The notes under the pieces: model-generated
What the model was told of the DNA's origin: nothing
Databases searched by the model: none
What the model saw: only the letters and a program-made list of their open reading frames with translations
Shown: positions 62,210 through 64,000 of the stretch, in pieces
How the letters are laid out: each line of letters opens with the position of its first letter
Numbering within the stretch: position 1 is the stretch's first letter
Program-made: the position numbers and the translations under genes
Source of the DNA: Actinomycetes bacterium
GTDB taxonomy: Bacteria; Actinomycetota; Acidimicrobiia; Acidimicrobiales; Ilumatobacteraceae
Direction: 5' to 3'
DNA length: 64,000 bases
Assembly (NCBI GenBank): GCA_025360105.1
Contig: JANYCT010000051.1
Location: 186,001-250,000 of the forward strand

Positions 62210-64000
62210 TGACAACCCAACTTCCCGTCCCCGACGCCCAATGGCTGTGGGAGAACGAGCCGTGCCGGGCGGCCTGCCCGGTGCATACCGATGCAGGCGC
62301 CTACGTGACAGCCATCGCCGAAGGCCGCTTCCGCGATGCCTACATGATTGCGAGGGAACCGAATCCGTTCCCCTCGATCTGTGGGCGGGTGTGTGCAGCG
62401 CCGTGCGAGACGGCGTGCCGGCGCGGCAAGATCGATTCGCCGGTGTCGATTCGCGCGTTGAAGCGCTTCGTCAGCGAGCGTTACGGCGTCGAAAGCTTCG
62501 CTGGGGCCGCTGCTTGGCATGAGGGTCATGGACCAGTGCCCACCCCCTCGGGCAAGTCTGTGGGCATCATTGGCGGCGGCCCTGGTGGACTCGCTGCGGC
62601 GCACGACCTGCGCATGGCCGGACACCCGGTGACCATCTATGAGGCCGAGTCTCGCCTCGGCGGGATGATGGTGCTCGGCATCCCTGAATATCGTCTGCCG
62701 CGACCGCTGATCGAGCGGGAGATCGACGCAGTCCTCGAACTCGGCGTCGACGTGGAGCTCAATTGTCGAATCGGGCGCGACGTCACCCTCAATGAATTGC
62801 TGGAGCGCCACGAGGCCGTTTTCGTGTGTGTCGGTACCGGTCGCGGTCGCAGCCTCGATATCCCCGGTAACGATCTCGACGGCGTCTTCAAGGCCGTGGA
62901 ATTTCTGCTCAATGTGAACCGTGGGTTCCGCGTGGAGCTCGGCGAACGCGTCGTCGTGGTAGGCGGCGGCAACGTTGCCTTCGATGCGGCGCGCACTGCA
63001 CTACGCGCGGCAGCGCACGACGAAGAGGCGCCAGCGCCGGTCGCCCTCGGCAGCGACGCCGACGACAGCGCGCGTCGTGGTCTGACCACAACACTCGACG
63101 CCGCTCGCGCAGCTATTCGGGCTGGCGTGTTGCATGTGACCGTTGTGGCGCTCGAGTCGTTCGCCGAAATGCCTGCGGCGCTCGAGGAGATCGAGGAGGC
63201 GGAGTCCGAGGGCATCCACATCGTGTATCGCCGTGGGCCGCATCGCATCGTCGGAACTGACCGCGTCACCGGTCTGGAAACAGTAGAGGTGGTGTCGGTG
63301 TTCGACGAGCAGCATCGCTTCGCACCTGTTTTCGCCCCCGAGACGGAGTCGGTGATCCCTGCCGACACCGTGATTCTTGCCGTCGGCCAATCGCCCGACG
63401 TCGACTTCCTCGGTGAGGGCACCATTGATCGCAACCGCTTCGGTGGCGTCGGTGTCGATGCGTCGTTGCGCAGTAGCCACCCGCGCATCTGGGCAGGCGG
63501 TGACGTGGCCTTCGGGCCCCGCAACCTGATCGACGCGATCTCCGACGGTCGACGCGCTGCGGCTTCGATTCATGCCGCGCTCGCAGGAGATGGTGCGTCG
63601 TCGAGCGCGCCAAAGCCGGTGACGGTACCGGCGGGTGTACGGATCAAGTTGACGGCGAAGCCGAATTTCCGTCGTATGGCAACGGGCTACGACTCGATCC
63701 AGCGGGTGCCGGTGCCGAGCGTTGCCAACGAGCGTCGCATCGGTTTCGCCGAAGTCGAGACCGGCTACGACGAGGGGCACGCCGTGCTCGAGGGCCTGCG
63801 CTGCCTGCGCTGCTTCGAGAACATCATGCTCAAGCCCGAACTGTGCATCTTGTGCGGGTTGTGCGTGGATGTGTGTCCCACCAACTGCATCTCGATCGTG
63901 CGCGCCGACCACGCCGGTCACGGCACCGCAGCGCAGTCCGTGCTGCTGCTCGATGAAGAACTCTGTATCCGCTGCGGGCTCTGTATCAACAGGTGCCCGC
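62209..64000 (+). CDS. FAD-dependent oxidoreductase with Fe-S clusters (GltD-like; 3' end outside window)
   Basis: At least 597 residues, cut by the window edge. The N-terminus has the GltD-type cluster cysteines in EPCRAACPVHTD and CGRVCAAPCETACRRG. FAD binding follows in GIIGGGPGGLAAAHDLRMAGH near 119, NAD(P) binding in VVVVGGGNVAFDAARTAL near 245, and WAGGDVAFGPRNLIDAI near 430. The C-terminal part has a bacterial ferredoxin module with CILCGLCVDVCPTNC and a second cluster CIRCGLCINRCP just at the edge. It moves electrons between NAD(P)H and an Fe-S acceptor; a respiratory or ferredoxin-linked partner is likely downstream. It starts inside the stop of the small membrane protein gene. Confidence 0.9.
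   Translation, partial: MTTQLPVPDAQWLWENEPCRAACPVHTDAGAYVTAIAEGRFRDAYMIAREPNPFPSICGRVCAAPCETACRRGKIDSPVSIRALKRFVSERYGVESFAGAAAWHEGHGPVPTPSGKSVGIIGGGPGGLAAAHDLRMAGHPVTIYEAESRLGGMMVLGIPEYRLPRPLIEREIDAVLELGVDVELNCRIGRDVTLNELLERHEAVFVCVGTGRGRSLDIPGNDLDGVFKAVEFLLNVNRGFRVELGERVVVVGGGNVAFDAARTALRAAAHDEEAPAPVALGSDADDSARRGLTTTLDAARAAIRAGVLHVTVVALESFAEMPAALEEIEEAESEGIHIVYRRGPHRIVGTDRVTGLETVEVVSVFDEQHRFAPVFAPETESVIPADTVILAVGQSPDVDFLGEGTIDRNRFGGVGVDASLRSSHPRIWAGGDVAFGPRNLIDAISDGRRAAASIHAALAGDGASSSAPKPVTVPAGVRIKLTAKPNFRRMATGYDSIQRVPVPSVANERRIGFAEVETGYDEGHAVLEGLRCLRCFENIMLKPELCILCGLCVDVCPTNCISIVRADHAGHGTAAQSVLLLDEELCIRCGLCINRCP

Overview
This is a gene-dense, high-GC stretch of chromosome from an actinobacterium. 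The gene content and codon usage point to the Acidimicrobiia (Ilumatobacter/Microthrix relatives), which is an inference. Supporting marks are a secA-prfB-ftsE-ftsX run, a stand-alone F420-0:glutamate ligase (cofE), a DUF3499 protein, a DUF5719 protein beside a GT2/membrane fusion, a group II truncated haemoglobin, an acyl-ACP desaturase, lipobox lipoproteins, and many start codons that sit 6-10 nt after a TANNNT -10 box (leaderless genes). I see no tRNA, rRNA, CRISPR array, insertion sequence, integrase or phage gene, and nothing that looks like an island boundary.

Layout. 1-9.2 kb: a partial flippase-like membrane protein (-), a SpoIID/LytB-type secreted protein with three C-x32-C repeats, a small PK-repeat protein with its own operator, then a GT2/membrane fusion, a DUF5719 protein and a membrane thioredoxin-like protein in one operon. 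9.2-21 kb: ftsH, a DUF3499 protein, a lipoprotein, a CPBP protease, a large GT-C-like membrane protein, phosphomannomutase, a Trm112-like protein, a second secreted repeat protein and sahH. 21-39.6 kb: a YczE-type membrane protein followed by a surface-polysaccharide locus. The locus has an O-antigen ligase/polymerase, a GT2-GT4 fusion, a glycosyltransferase-like protein, an ABC flippase, an NRPS-like A-T-TE enzyme, several GT2/GT4 enzymes, a GT11 fucosyltransferase, a hexapeptide acetyltransferase and a priming transferase fused to a WecG/TagA glycosyltransferase. 39.7-48.4 kb: comF, a HAD hydrolase, secA, prfB, ftsE, ftsX, an enoyl-CoA hydratase, a small protein behind a CRP-type site, and glbO. 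48.4-64 kb: a SpoU methyltransferase, menB, cofE, a desaturase with an operator in its promoter, an SDR pseudogene, two cupredoxin lipoproteins, a GDPD lipoprotein, and an operon (aminotransferase, 2-hydroxyacid dehydrogenase, DUF1537 kinase, PdxA-type dehydrogenase) that fits C4 acid-sugar catabolism. An EamA transporter and a BaiN-type flavoprotein follow, and last an electron-transfer operon ending in an FAD/Fe-S oxidoreductase cut by the window edge.

How the parts fit: the envelope is the main theme. The priming/TagA fusion would start a lipid-linked glycan. The GT4, GT2 and GT11 enzymes would extend it, the acetyltransferase and possibly the A-T-TE enzyme would decorate it, the ABC protein would flip it, and the ligase/polymerase would finish it. 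Two short upstream ORFs overlapping the start codons of the ligase and flippase genes suggest translational control of the export and polymerisation steps. The genome is compact: many genes overlap by 1-4 nt within operons, and seven convergent pairs overlap at their 3' ends.
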